Source: Acanthaster planci (Eukaryota; Echinodermata; Asteroidea; Valvatida; Acanthasteridae). From it: a stretch of 64,000 bases of DNA. This document shows positions 1-12,342 of this stretch, one piece after another. Made by a program: the position numbers and the translations under genes. Positions within the stretch are counted from its first letter, which is position 1, and every line of letters begins with the position of its first letter. The notes beneath the pieces are model-generated. The model was given only the letters and a program-made list of their open reading frames with translations. It was not told the origin of the DNA and did not search any database. The stretch covers positions 1,711,231 through 1,775,230 of the forward strand of contig NW_019091360.1 in assembly GCF_001949145.1 (NCBI RefSeq), in the 5' to 3' direction.

Positions 1-1607
1 TTTTGTAATTTATTTCTTGTGTCAGGAATTTTGTAATTAACAAGCGGGGATCATCCGAGGAGTATTTCTTGAGACAGTAATTGTTGATATAATTGATTCG
101 AAACGACCCAAGCAGTATTAGTTACATGTGAGTACTCATTTTTAAAAGTACTGTTTGCTTGTATCAAAGAGAATTCTAAGGGTATAAAAGTGGTAAAATT
201 GATTGGTTCAGATCTTCTGATGAAAACAAATCGCGATAGTAAGAGCAATGGGAAGCACTGAAATTCATACAACTGACGGTCTATTAAAATTGGAATCAGT
301 GAGGTTATTTTGTTTTTCTTTCTTGACGTTTTTCAAGTCAGATCGTTGTTCATTGTTAATGACAGATGACATAAATATTAGTTCAGCTGTTTCACATTTT
401 GGAGAGCGTCTCTGTTTCTCTTTGTTCTGCTTGTCGGGGAGAAAAAAAAGCCTTTTTTGCAAAAGATGCTTTGCGTGATGACGCCAAACCGTGACAGAAC
501 ACAGAACTCTGTAAAACAGATTCAAACAAATCGTAGCTTCCGCCGTTGCTCTGGCACCAGTCTCGTTAAATCTTGCAAGTGACAGTCTGCGGAAGAATTT
601 GCTCTGCTTTCAGAACTCATTGTTTTCTTACAAAATGCTGCCAGAAACAAGGATGTTTAAATTATTTTGGATGATCCAAAAGGCAAACTCTTTATTATGT
701 AGAGACTTGACTTGTTCCAAACCTTTAAATGCATGATCTACGTATGCCATTTCAAAGCGATTCTATTTTATAATGTATAGAGAAACACAATGTAACCGCC
801 ATTTTGTTTGGGCCCTAAAGGCATAAAAAACCCCAAAAAATTTATATATTTGTTTGTATATTTAATGAAGAAGTACTGTGGCTCTTTGCTAAACACTGCC
901 AGGGTGAATATTGTGATTATTTGTGTACTACTGTCATAATTTTACTTTATGAAGATTCTGAAGGTAATGAACCGACTGTATGTTATTTAATGAGTTTTGT
1001 TTCTCGTACTAATGCATATCATGTTATCAAAATTTTCTGAGCTTGGGAACTTCGGCATGGAATAAAAACACGTGTAAATATTTTAAAGTCACTCGCAGTG
1101 TACATTGCATTTCATCTTTTTTGTGTCCTGTTTTGTGTCTTCTGGTTGCAGAAGTTGTAAAATAAGAACAGTTTTTGAAACATTACCATGAGTATTTCGA
1201 ATTAACAGCTCAAAGCTAAGACAAAAGTCGTAACTGAGGCCAGAGAACAGTGCAGACCAAACCAATATGCACTGTACACAATATTGTCGTCATTGGTTAC
1301 GTCACTTAATATTTTCATTTTGTCCGTAACCGTGCGTGCGAAATGAGACCCTTTCATGGTTTGTACGCGTACTTTTAGCGGTCGTCTAACCTTTAAACGA
1401 GGCCCCTAAAAACTTCTTTGAAAGTCTGCAAGTGTGAAGTAGGGGTAAGAAGGGATGATAGTAGATGCCAACACCCCCCCCAAATAAAACGTCGTTTAAT
1501 TTACTCATTTCGTTTTGTCACTTTTTTTATGTTGTCTACTTTTGCCTGATTTTGAGGCGCGCTTGCAACGTTCTCATGTGACGATTTCCAGCAGCGTGCA
1601 GAGAGCA
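1..1607. other. No gene recognised
   Basis: AT-rich sequence with only short, overlapping frames on both strands (up to 86 codons). A C8 tract followed by AAATAAAA lies at about 1477. I see no splice-bounded exon, RNA gene or repeat partner. Confidence 0.6.
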
Positions 1608-1860
1608 ACCGTCATGTACCCAGACGTCTCGGCATTATTTAGAATTCTATGCAATAGCAGTGTTCACATTCACTCAGCGCACGCGCACTAAATTTAAAAG
1701 GCGAAGGCAACACGAGGATCCTTCTCATGACTGAGGTGAGTTTTCAGCACCAAAAATGCTGTTTTTACCCTCTTAATGACTCCAGAAATGCTCTTTGGTT
1801 GAGTCTTCTTAATCTTGGTTCATTAGTGTGATGACTGAAACAGTATTTCAGCGAGGACTC
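1608..1860 (+). repeat. Promoter-like dispersed repeat, left copy
   Basis: It contains ACCGTCATGTACC, then CATTCACTCAGCGCACGCGC, a TTTAAAA box, a GGATCCTTCTCA block and a donor-like GAG/GTGAGT at about 1735. The same order and spacing occur inverted at 40206-39945. TTTAAA about 45 bases before a GT donor looks like a core promoter with a short first exon, but this is inference only. Confidence 0.65.
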
Positions 1861-2499
1861 GTACTGAGGTGTATTGTATTTGTAGAATAATCATGATAAT
1901 CCTAGCCCAGGTTGGAGAACGTCTACATTGCATTGCGACCATGGCGACTCGAGTCCAACCTGAAACCAGAAAATTCCACGTATAAGGCGTAGGGCCCACA
2001 CGAATGCTGACCAACTCGTATATGTAGGTCTACGCAAAATTGTACACCGAACTATGCCATAATATCAATAGTGCGACACGTGTGAGGACGTCTGGTTGTA
2101 TTGCCCTTGCCTTCTATACATTGTAGGCCTTATGTTGGATTTTCCTCCCAACTTGATTCCCACCCAGTCTGGTAGGCACACTGTTCTGTGTATCCGTGAT
2201 ACATTTTAATTATGTCAAAATGGGTTTCGGGGTTTTCTCCGTCGAACTTAATAGGCGAATGCTACACAACTTGCACAAAACTTTTCAGACAAATTTTTCT
2301 GTCAGAGCAAACTTTGGACTTGGCAAATTACTGATATGTTTATAACAAGAACCTTAACTCTAACAGTAACAGTCCCAAATCCTCCAATTTCAATTCAATT
2401 TTACATACACCCTTGAGGGTTAGGGTTTATTGTATTTTCAGGAATGAAAATAATGAAAAACTAAAGAAAATTTCCTTTTTATAGAATCTTGTATTCTTG

Positions 2500-3010
2500 T
2501 GAAAGCTCTTAGTTTTAAATCCACAATGGAAAAAATGGATCATCCCATTGTATTGATTGTTCCTTTGATTCTCTCTCAGCTTGACGAGGACAACTGCCCA
2601 CATGGATGCTTGGAGAAGGGTACTCTATTGGTTATGAACAAGAGTAGTTGGACATATCAAAAAGGTAACATTTTTAGGGAAGAATTCCATATGTGGACAC
2701 CAGTAGTCATTCCCGGCAGCGACCTATCAGCTGTCAGAAAGCAGAAACATGTCTAGAAATGTTAAATTTAGGAGGGAAAAAACCAAGTCGTTTACTTAGA
2801 AAACACTTTGAATTTTTCAAGCCAGTCCTATAGGGTTTGTTCACAGGCTGTCAAGTGGCGTCTGTATATGGAACTCTTTCTCATTTTATTCTGTTTCTGA
2901 CGGAAGATTGGCAAGTGATAACCAATGAATCCACAGTCAGTACGTAGCTAGTGGATCGTCAGTTTACGAAGCATTTCTTATTATTGATACAGTGAAATCT
3001 CATTAAGTCA
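2500..3010 (+). mobile_element. Repeat family 'exon-core', copy 1 (core 2580-2664)
   Basis: The core follows a pyrimidine tract and CAG (2577-2579) and ends before GTAAC (2665). The right end carries ACAGTGAAATCTCATTAAG (about 2990-3009), the family's terminal motif. It is most similar to the copy at 38.2-38.7 kb: both contain ACATGGATGCTTGGAGAAG in the core and the GTTTACGAAGCATTTC-type stretch near the end. Copy 1 has about 200 bp of extra sequence (2665-2870) after the core, itself partly repeated at 38886-39060. The core frame is open here (85 nt). Confidence 0.7.
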
Positions 3011-3656
3011 AACCTTAAAGGAATGGCGAAAAAATTGACTAGTCCAAAGGTTGAGTTACGTGTACATGTAAGCAAGGTTCCTGATTTGTTGCAGTCAAGT
3101 CAGGCAAGTACGTGTAGGGTTTCACCGCTGCCTGCCAATTCTCATTGTGTCTTGTTTTGACTTCAGTGGTGCATTTTTGGTCGCAATTAACTGTTTCGTG
3201 CTGTCATTAATGTTGCTGTTATCAAAAGGCCAAACAAAAAAATAGCTGTGTTTTCGGTTACCCAACCCAACCTAGAAAATCATGTGGAACCTATATCTTT
3301 TTACTTGACAAATCAATAAAATATAAAAAGCCTAATTTTGTGTACATGTACATCGTCCTGTACATTGTTTTGTTGTATTTTTTTTGCATGAGATGGACGG
3401 CTCTTATGTGTTTGTATTTCAACAACCAGCTGCTTTACTACTCAATCACAGTGCTGATATGTAGCCTAATATTGACGTGCACATGCATTAATCTGACAAT
3501 GACCTAGTACATGTACCTGCTACAAATATATGCGCCCCCACCAAAAAAATACAGACCATCATGCAACCCTTATTTTTAGGCTATAAAAATTTAGAGTAAA
3601 AAAGCACCCTAATTTATTTTTCAGTGTAATAGGAAACACAACTAATTTTTTGTCTG

Positions 3657-3902
3657 GCCAAAGGGTATGCTTTATCAATAGTAGATAATATTTTTCAGTG
3701 TCTAACATCAATTTTTTGCCAATTTTTTTGCATTCCTACAATAATTCTGATAGCTGGATTGGCTCATTCAGTATGTTTTGCCAAAGGGTATGCTTTATCA
3801 ATAGTAGATAATATTTCTCAATTTCTAGCATCAATTTTTTGCCAATTTTTTGTACTCCTACAATAATTCTGATAGCTGGATTGGCTCATTCAGTATGTTT
3901 TG
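3657..3902. repeat. 123-bp tandem duplication
   Basis: Two adjacent copies (3657-3779, 3780-3902) both begin GCCAAAGGGTATGCTTTATC and end GGCTCATTCAGTATGTTTT. They differ at under 10 positions, so the duplication is fairly recent compared with other repeats here. Confidence 0.9.
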
Positions 3903-5576
3903 CCCAGCGGCATTTTTACTGCAGTGTGCCACTCGCAGCGACTTGAGAAAAGTTGAGGACTACTTGTTGCCCGGTTCCCTGAGTCTAGAATGGCTCATTG
4001 TGATTCATATCATATTAACCTCCTGGACCAGTCTCACTTTGGCGATTTTGCCCGCGCTGTGTTTCGGCAAGCTCGATGAACTTCATACGAAAAGTTTCAC
4101 AAAGTTCTCTGGAAGTTAACATTTCCCAAAGAGAGTTTTTTTTTCAAATGACATATCAAAGGATTCCCACTACAGTTTGAAGAAATGAGTACTTTTTTCA
4201 GGGGTGGAAATATCGTAGTAGCAGGAAGCGATTGAGAGTGTTAGCACATTTCTGCTGCTGACCAATACAGCACAGCGTAATTTTCTTTGTGATGCCTAGG
4301 GCCTACACTGTAGCTCCCCAGAGCGTGGTTATCTTGAATGCTGAAGAATAGTGAACTGCAAGACATGTATACTGGACCATGCATGTAGTCTTTGAGACTG
4401 GGTGTGATATCCCTACTTCAAAGGCACAGAATGATTCATGACTTATACAGACACTCAGTGGCTGTTCACTCCATAGATTCACAGCACATACCACACATAC
4501 TGTACATGAATTGCTTCGTCACGCCTGTCCAGTTGCTTGTGCCGTACTAAAACAGCCCTTGGGATCTGTACGTTTTCGCTGTCTGGTTCCCAGACCAAAA
4601 GACTCTGACAGGGTTTATCAGGGATGTGGAAATTCACCTTAGCTGATTTCAGCATTTTGGTTCATCAGATTTTTGCTCTGCATTTTGGCTTTTTTATGTA
4701 CTCCTGCTCTCTACAGAAATGATTGGAGCCTAGCTTTTTACTAGCTTGCTTATGAACGTGGTAATGCACGAGTACATGTATATGGCCGTTATAAACCCCT
4801 GGTTTATCAGGTGTTCTGTCAAGGGTTAATCGGCACAGTAAAATGAGTAGCAGTGCAGCCCCCCCATCACCAGGTGCACAATTTGCATTTTATTCCTAAG
4901 TTTCCAATGTTAGCAGACACACGTATGATTATGTTCACACAGAGCATCAACATTTCTTTCTCCTAGGATTTGTATAACTCACAGTAGGCATGAAGCAATA
5001 GATGCCACCATGCTCATTTGCCTCGCACATTTCCAGTGTGTGTTCATATGACCGGCACTTTGAATCAGTTAGAGGGTGCATGCTGCAACTTGGCCAGTGG
5101 TAACGAAATGACCAACTCCGAAGCCGAATATATGCTCAAATTATCTTTGTTGTGCAGTCACATGGTCACGGCAAAGAGCCAATGATCGGACTGCTGGACA
5201 TGTAGGATACGACAGTAGCGGTCAGGTTTATACATGTACATGTAACTCTGAACTTTCAGACGCCAGGATTCCTTGCAGCTTTGGGCTTGCAATTGTGAGT
5301 TCTCTGACCACAGTGGTAGCCAGCGGTGCAACCCAGAGTGAAAGAAAAAAAACACAGCTTTGGGTTGGCATTTTAAGCTCAAGGAAAAGTGTCCACGATC
5401 TCTCTAGTCCTTCTCTCTGACTCCTGGCGGTTGTTTCTTTTTCAGACTGAGCAAATGAAATTTCAAATTAATTAAATGCCTCCATTGCTTTGGGTGTTCC
5501 AAGTTTCTGTGTGCTTACTTTGATTAATGTATAACATGTACATGTAAATGGTGTATTAAGTTTTTCGAAATGTACA
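3903..5576. other. No gene recognised
   Basis: Unremarkable AT-rich sequence between the 123-bp tandem duplication and 'exon-core' copy 2. It contains several TACATGTA words (for example about 4775, 5233 and 5535). Frames of 60-90 codons occur but are not convincing. Confidence 0.6.
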
Positions 5577-6415
5577 TGTAATTTAATGAGATTTCACTGT
5601 ACTGAATAAAAGATGGCTAAGAATTGATGTCAGATTTAAATTCAGTGCGCTCTGACTCAAAGCATTATGATAGATCTCAAACTTCCCATCCAACTTGTTT
5701 GTGCTTTGAAAGACCCACAAGAGTGTTGCACGAGCTACAGGAAAGCTAATTTCTCGTCCACAGACAGTCAAAAATGGATAATTGTGATGATTGTGTCTAT
5801 GTTTCTCCTTTAGGCTGATCATGAGGACAACTGCCTGCGTGGATATCTATAGAAGTGGTGCCCTGCCCATCTGGAACGAGTTCTTGGACTCGTCAAAAGG
5901 TACAATTTTCATTCTCGTACAATACCATAAGGTTTAGGGCCAATATCAAGAAGTTTTGTTCATGTATGTTTCTGACAGGAATTACAGTGTAAATTGAAAA
6001 TGAGCAATCCTTTGATATCGTGATTCATTTGGCTCAAGAGGAAATGAGAACAATACGTAGACAGATATTGAAGTAAACGTGTGGTGGGGAAAACCAAGAA
6101 AGTGACGGCCTTCCCGCGCAAACTGCGAAAGCGCGCGAGGAAGCCCAGCCTGTCATTGGTCTGTTCCGCGTACAGGCTGATCCAGATTGGTGTGGACCAT
6201 ACTTACAATGCCCGTTCTCACTCCCCCTGGACCCAAATTATGTTCTTCGGTGACAAGCACTGAAAAACTGTATTATCGTTATTCATTTTCATAATGTGAG
6301 CATTGCAAAAGTGTTTGCGAGGAGTACCTCAGGAACGAGTACAGACATGAAGCCTATCTGTAAACTACGGTAGTTGATCGTCACTCCATGGAACGTTTCT
6401 TAGAGTTACACGTGT
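5577..6415 (+). mobile_element. Repeat family 'exon-core', copy 2 (core 5814-5899)
   Basis: The left terminus is AATGAGATTTCACTGTAC (about 5586). The core is 86 nt, preceded by TTTCTCCTTTAG and followed by GTACA. It is closest to the copy at 29.3-30.1 kb, with matching sequence before the core (GGAAAGCTAATTTCTC region) and after it (GAGCAATCCTTTGATATCGT and CATAATGTGAGCATT). The frame shared with other copies has a TAG at codon 13 of the core. A segment at about 6080-6230 has no partner and is probably an insertion. Confidence 0.7.
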
Positions 6416-6617
6416 TTCTGGTAATGAAACCAGCCATTCCTCAAAAGCATCCATTGCACTGTAGCTCAAAAGCCTGAAAAAAAGGGAGAAGTACTAGAGT
6501 TTACGTCTGCTTTGTACAGAATGCAGAGCTGGGTTTGCTGTAAGGAACAATAAATGGAGTAAAATGTCAACAACAGTCAGTTGAAGATTAAAAAAATTCC
6601 ATATTAAATCACTAGTT

Positions 6618-7040
6618 GACGTCATCATAATGTTGTTGTAACGAATACTTTTACCAGGTCTTTACATGTCATAGAAGTTTCAAGCTAATCTGACTTCGAA
6701 TATTGCAAAACAATACAAGTGTACGGTGTGGATAAAAGTACTGAGAAAAAAATTGAATCATAAAAAATAAATTAAAAAATCATGTGACGATGTCATCATT
6801 ATGTCATTTCATAGTTGCATTGCTGAATATGTTAGACACCTTTCCACCAACTTTCACGACAGTCTGATGTGTTTTTACATGTGAAACACAAATTGATGAG
6901 TTTGATGATGTCATGATGTCACAAAAATTTCCTCTGGGGGTGCATATAAACTTCGCCTTACAAAGGTCTTGCAAATTAATTTTGAGAATGTACTTTTTGT
7001 GCTCGTGAGATATTATTGATAAGAAAATTGAATCAAGAAT
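6618..7040. repeat. Degenerate tandem repeat (~120-170-bp units) running into the gap
   Basis: Three loosely related units each begin with GATG-TGTCAT-like sequence (6618, 6785, 6904). They share AGTTTCAAGCTAATCTGACTTC or TTTCACGACAGTCTGATG and AAAATTGAATCA blocks. The last unit is cut by the N run, so the array probably continues inside the gap. Confidence 0.5.
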
Positions 7041-7606
7041 NNNNNNNNNNNNNNNNNNNNNNNNNNNNNNNNNNNNNNNNNNNNNNNNNNNNNNNNNNNN
7101 NNNNNNNNNNNNNNNNNNNNNNNNNNNNNNNNNNNNNNNNNNNNNNNNNNNNNNNNNNNNNNNNNNNNNNNNNNNNNNNNNNNNNNNNNNNNNNNNNNNN
7201 NNNNNNNNNNNNNNNNNNNNNNNNNNNNNNNNNNNNNNNNNNNNNNNNNNNNNNNNNNNNNNNNNNNNNNNNNNNNNNNNNNNNNNNNNNNNNNNNNNNN
7301 NNNNNNNNNNNNNNNNNNNNNNNNNNNNNNNNNNNNNNNNNNNNNNNNNNNNNNNNNNNNNNNNNNNNNNNNNNNNNNNNNNNNNNNNNNNNNNNNNNNN
7401 NNNNNNNNNNNNNNNNNNNNNNNNNNNNNNNNNNNNNNNNNNNNNNNNNNNNNNNNNNNNNNNNNNNNNNNNNNNNNNNNNNNNNNNNNNNNNNNNNNNN
7501 NNNNNNNNNNNNNNNNNNNNNNNNNNNNNNNNNNNNNNNNNNNNNNNNNNNNNNNNNNNNNNNNNNNNNNNNNNNNNNNNNNNNNNNNNNNNNNNNNNNN
7601 NNNNNN
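7041..7606. other. Assembly gap (566 N)
   Basis: A run of N. It is preceded by a degenerate long tandem repeat that runs straight into it, and followed about 160 bp later by an 11-bp-period repeat. Open frames spanning the N run are meaningless. Confidence 1.
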
Positions 7607-7767
7607 AACCCCCCCATCCCCGCTCCGCCCTGCGAACTTGCGTAGAATCGGATCTGAAAAGAGCTACAGCGGTTCAAAACCCATTGGACAATGGTGCAAC
7701 ATTTTGGCGAACACAACATGAAAAGAAAAAAGGAAAAGAAAATGTAAGATAATCCATGTGTGAAAAC

Positions 7768-7833
7768 TGCAAAAATGATGCAAAAAGGTTGCAAATATGA
7801 TGCAAAAATGTTGCAAAAATAATGCAACAATTA
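7768..7833. repeat. 11-bp tandem repeat with phased A-tracts
   Basis: Six consecutive 11-base units of the form TGCAAAAATGA (last unit TGCAACAATTA). A-tracts recur every 11 bases, close to one helical turn, which is the classic pattern for intrinsically curved DNA. Confidence 0.85.
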
Positions 7834-10800
7834 GAAGTAAATTGAACTTTTATACGGAAAGTGAAACCTTTGTATTTTATCGTGCAGAGTTCCGGCAATC
7901 ATGGAAACTCCTGAAAAAATGAAATTGAATTTAAGTTTCCATTTCTAGGCAACAGAAAGTCGTGCAATTTTGTAAAAATGACAGAAGTCATGGAAAGTTC
8001 AAGGAAATTTGAGAAGACCAATTTATTTTAAATGTAAGACTCTGAGTTTTAGAATAAAATAAAATGTGGATGCATCCCAAGCAAGACAAGAATCCACACT
8101 AGAGAGTGAAATCATGGTCGGACATCGGACTTTTTCCGAGCACTTATTGTGTTTGTCCAAACAAAATCAAAGGTACTCGTGCAAACTGTCTGACTAACAT
8201 ATCAATAACAGCTCTTAAAATAACAACACAATAAATGGGGTTATGGCATCGATTTATTATTAGTTTTGTGTTAGAATGACGTCAATTATGCTCAAGGCAT
8301 TAATCAGGGCTAATCGCTCATCATCGGGTGAACACACATGTGTATATGCACAGACATGAAATCGCCCAATAATTCTTTGCGCATCATAAAATGTAGGTCA
8401 CGTTTTTGGTCTAATTTCGCACTCTGCACGCAGTGACATAAGATTCATTAAACTCTGAATACATTATCATTCATGAGCCAGGAGCAAGATTCGTTAAGCA
8501 CTAGGCCACAAGGAAATTTGTTATGCTCTGAGGGCAATCTGAACGAAATGAAAATCTAGATCAGACAATAATCTATGTGTATGTTTTGTTTGAGAAATGC
8601 CAGTAATGTCAGCTTGCATGGGATTGAGTCAAGGACTTTGTTGATGTAACACAGTTGTCAGTGTGGCTTGAATGACGGAACACGTTGCACCCTATGGGAC
8701 ACATGCAGTGCTCAGATTACACTGGTGATAATTGGAAAAACTTTTTTTGTTTGTCCAGAAGCCCTGAATGCGGGTGCAGTAGTACTGTCTGACCTCCATC
8801 ACAGCCAGATTGGATTTGACCATTTGCCTTGTATCTTGACCAAAAGCAAGAAATAGACTGCCTTGAAATTTCAATGCTGCCTTCCTCTAGCAAAATGTTT
8901 GCCTTCAAAATTCTAGCAAACAGGAAAGATTATAGATTGATTCTCCTCTGTTTGCCATATTGGGAGATGCGTATTTATGAAAGTCTTGTGATCAAGTACA
9001 GAGAACACAGGTACATGTATGCAATTTCAAGTCCAGAGAACATATGACTTCAGTATCAACATGTACATTGTACCTGTATATATACATGTATACTAGTTAT
9101 AAAGAAAACTAGGAGTGAGCATTTATGAAAATCTTTTCCCACTTGCGTGAAAATCTTTAAAAATCTCCAGATTTTTCCACATGTGAGAAAATCTGTGAAA
9201 ATTATTTCCCTTTTCTTCCCAGTTTGCAAAAAAAATCAGTTAAAGTCTTCTCTTGATTGTGTGAAAATCTCTGCAAATCTTTTTCCACTGTGAGAAAAGG
9301 TTATCACAGTTTTGTGAAATGAAAGTTAATTAATTCCCCGGCAGGGCTCACAAAATTTTTTAAAAATGGAGTTGCCCTTCATGCAGGGGAGTTTAAAATC
9401 TGGTTGCCCGAATTTTATTTTGAGTTGTCTGACAAGGAAGTTTTTGCCCCACGTGGTCTCGAAGCTTTTAGTAATTAGGCCTCCAGTCATTTTCCTAGTG
9501 AAGGATTGCTTGATATAAATACCCACCATTTTGCTATTGCTCTGCAGCATTTCATGCTGAGACAACCTCTTGTCGGAAAGGTAAACTAAAAGTCTTGCAG
9601 TACAGATTTTGTTCTCACAGGAGTACAAAAAAAAATCAATGCCTGAAAAAATTACAGGTTGGTAGGTTACTTACTACACAAGATTCCATGAAAGTTATAG
9701 ATAGTAAGAGATATGTACGTGATGTAATGGGTTTGTCAACTTTGCAGCGTGGGGGGGGGATTTATGGTCGAAGGCTCACTGAGCATCAAAGTTGAGTCAA
9801 AATTTATGCAGGCTATCCATTTTAATGCACAGACTTTCTAATTTATGAACTAATTCCCTTTAATTTATAAGACATGCTTTATTAGAAAATATGCTTGTTA
9901 CAATTTTTTGGCTGAGAAATGGGTTTACGCTTGACTATACTTTTTATATGTAAAGACATTTTTGAAGCAATCCGGAACTGGCTAAACCAATCCAGAACTG
10001 CGAAAAGTGTCATCACTTTTGTTGATCCAGTAAGACAAATTAAAAGCTTAAAATTTGAAAACATTTTGAAGTAACTTCTGCATACATGTACAAGGTAGAT
10101 CTCCGATCCCACGTTTCATTGGAATTTGAAGATAATTGAGCCGTGTTTGTCTGAATATAGTTTTCGCAATCTGCAACAAGGAAAACGACTGAATATAGAC
10201 ACGGCTGGGGCCGCTGCATTTGTCATGTCAGTGATTCGACCAGACGTATTATGGTGCACGATTTGACTGGACGTACCACAGTGCACCTATCCCAACAAGT
10301 ACAGTCATGCAACATCAAGGTTAAGGATGTCAATCTTGTTTCGCTGTCTTTCTTGTGATCTTTTTTCTCAACACGGTACTGAAATGGCTAAAATGCCAGT
10401 ATTGAAATGCAATTGCAAAAACTGTGTTGCCGAAAACAGGTGCTAGCCCATCGGGCTGGCAGCCTGGAACAGTTGGTTGTCCTGCAAAATATTTTGGTTG
10501 TCCCGGGACGTCGGATTTACCGATTCTGCGAGCCCTGAAAAGACTAAAAGTGGGAAAGAGTTTCCTATTTGCAGATTAACTTTCAATTGCAATGTACTGT
10601 ATAAAAAAAAACCTACATGTAAGATGAATACAGAGTTACACTTTAATCAGACTTGAGGTTTCAGAAATGTTGACCTTCAAAATGTCAGGGTTCAGTGCAC
10701 ATCATCAGCCTAATGTTTTAACTTGGTTTAAGTTAAAGATTGGGTTTAAAGATGATTAAAAGTACATGTAGGTTTAAGTTGGACTAAAATTGATTTAAAA

Positions 10801-12342
10801 ATTGTAGGCATCGGTTAACCAATCTGGCTTTCTGATGTTCAGTTCCATCACTTGATCATCACTGATTAGGTGATTGGGCACTATCCTGTCACCTGGTGTA
10901 TCGAACACTAATCCATTACATATTCAGTGCAGTACAGTGTACATGTACAGTACCATTGCAGAAGTGTATAACAAATTAACAATGCTTGCCGGTGCATGAC
11001 ACCGTGCAGGCTTAAGCTCTGTGAATGGGATAAGCATCAACAGTAACACAAGGTTCACCATAAGACAAGGTCTTTTGGAGGGTCCCTTGGAGCTCGTATG
11101 TATTTGAATATGTATTTGAAGTTGGCGTGAACTTGCTTTGAACGGTGTTGGTCTTCTGTAAATGTTGCATAAAATGAGACCGTTGTGCGTGTCATGAAAT
11201 ACTTAATGGCCCTCTAGTGGCAGGTGGAAAATGAAGAAACTACATTTCAATTGATGTTTGTGGCAAAATTTGATGTAATTGCTTGAAAAGTGGTTGATAT
11301 GATGACCTTCATGCAGACAGTACAGGAGTTAAATTGATGACGTCAACGGATTGGAAAATACAATTAAAAGACCTTTCAATTTTAACAATTGCTGAAAGAA
11401 ATCAATAGTAAGTGGTGCCACTCTTGATTTCCTCAAATCAAATAGAAAATGCTGGCATTGAGCCAGCCATTGGCGTTGTCTCATTATAAATACAGCGGAC
11501 CTGCCGATGATGATAAAAACGCCTGTAGTTGTCTGTAGATGCTTGCGCATCCAATGCCTGTAACATTGTAACTGCTGAGCAGTGCTGCTGTGCTGTATGG
11601 TGTGGTGTGAATGCTTAAGTGCATGCACATGTATACACGTCCATGGTTTCGTTGACTCGTACATTGACTTGTAACTAGTCCATAACCAAGTGCCTTAGCT
11701 AAGCCAGAGTATTCATCCAGTGTTTAAGACGCACTGTGCTATCAAAGTGGAAACCTCGGTTGAAAGCCACCCATTGCGGGCTTATTCAAATTTTTTCTGC
11801 CCCATACAAATTTGTTAGGTTTTCCTTGTACTTTCTTGAATTGATTTCTGTTATTCGTCGTAGAATAACTGTAAACAGATTGCGGACCTTCATGAGTCGT
11901 CCCATCCCAATGTACTCCATCTTTTCATGTTGAGATGCATTGAGCATCCTAGCACCATGCATAATTATGATTAAGCTCGTCACAATCAACCAGCCCCAAA
12001 CCGTAGTGATCCCTGCCCCCAAATCTGCCGCTCAACCAGTTGTACCAGCGGGTGAATTTCAGTGGTTCTTTGTGGTAGCCATGTGACTGCGCTATCCCCG
12101 CTTTCAAGTTAACCCTGATGGTAGCCTCAGCTAGCCCAGATGTACCGGTAGCTTTTTGATGCCTGCAGGCCTGGCACCTGATCATAAAGCATCATTGCAA
12201 AACGAGAAATAATTTGCAGCAGTTTGCCTTGTTTATTTCGTTAAAAAATAGAGCAGATACATGTACCTACAAGTAGTACTTAAGAATGATATAAAGTCCT
12301 ATTAAAACCCTTACCCACTAGGGCCTTTTTACTAAGGCACAT
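7834..12342. other. No gene recognised; old repeat debris
   Basis: Apart from the 9.1-9.3 kb simple repeat, this stretch has short frames (up to 111 codons) and scattered TACATGTA words. GAGCCCTG-ending segments at about 9345 and 10540 in opposite orientation may be distant repeat relatives. A GTCATGGAAA-type repeat fragment lies near 7905-8010. Confidence 0.55.
9115..9310. repeat. Degenerate GTGAGAAAATCT-rich stretch
   Basis: GTGAAAATCT, GTGAGAAAATCT and AAAATCTCC-like words recur at irregular spacing (about 9126, 9150, 9185, 9260 and 9290). It is probably an old simple repeat. No gene. Confidence 0.5.

Noticed and set aside
7016-7830. Long open frames across the first N run (209 and 265 codons)
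   Set aside because: Almost all of their length is N translated as X; the real flanks contribute only a few dozen residues.
9345-10545. Possible inverted repeat pair ending in GAGCCCTG
   Set aside because: Similarity beyond short words is too weak to assert by eye.
10700-10800. GGTTTAAG-like words as telomere-type repeats
   Set aside because: Irregular spacing and sequence; no TTAGGG array.
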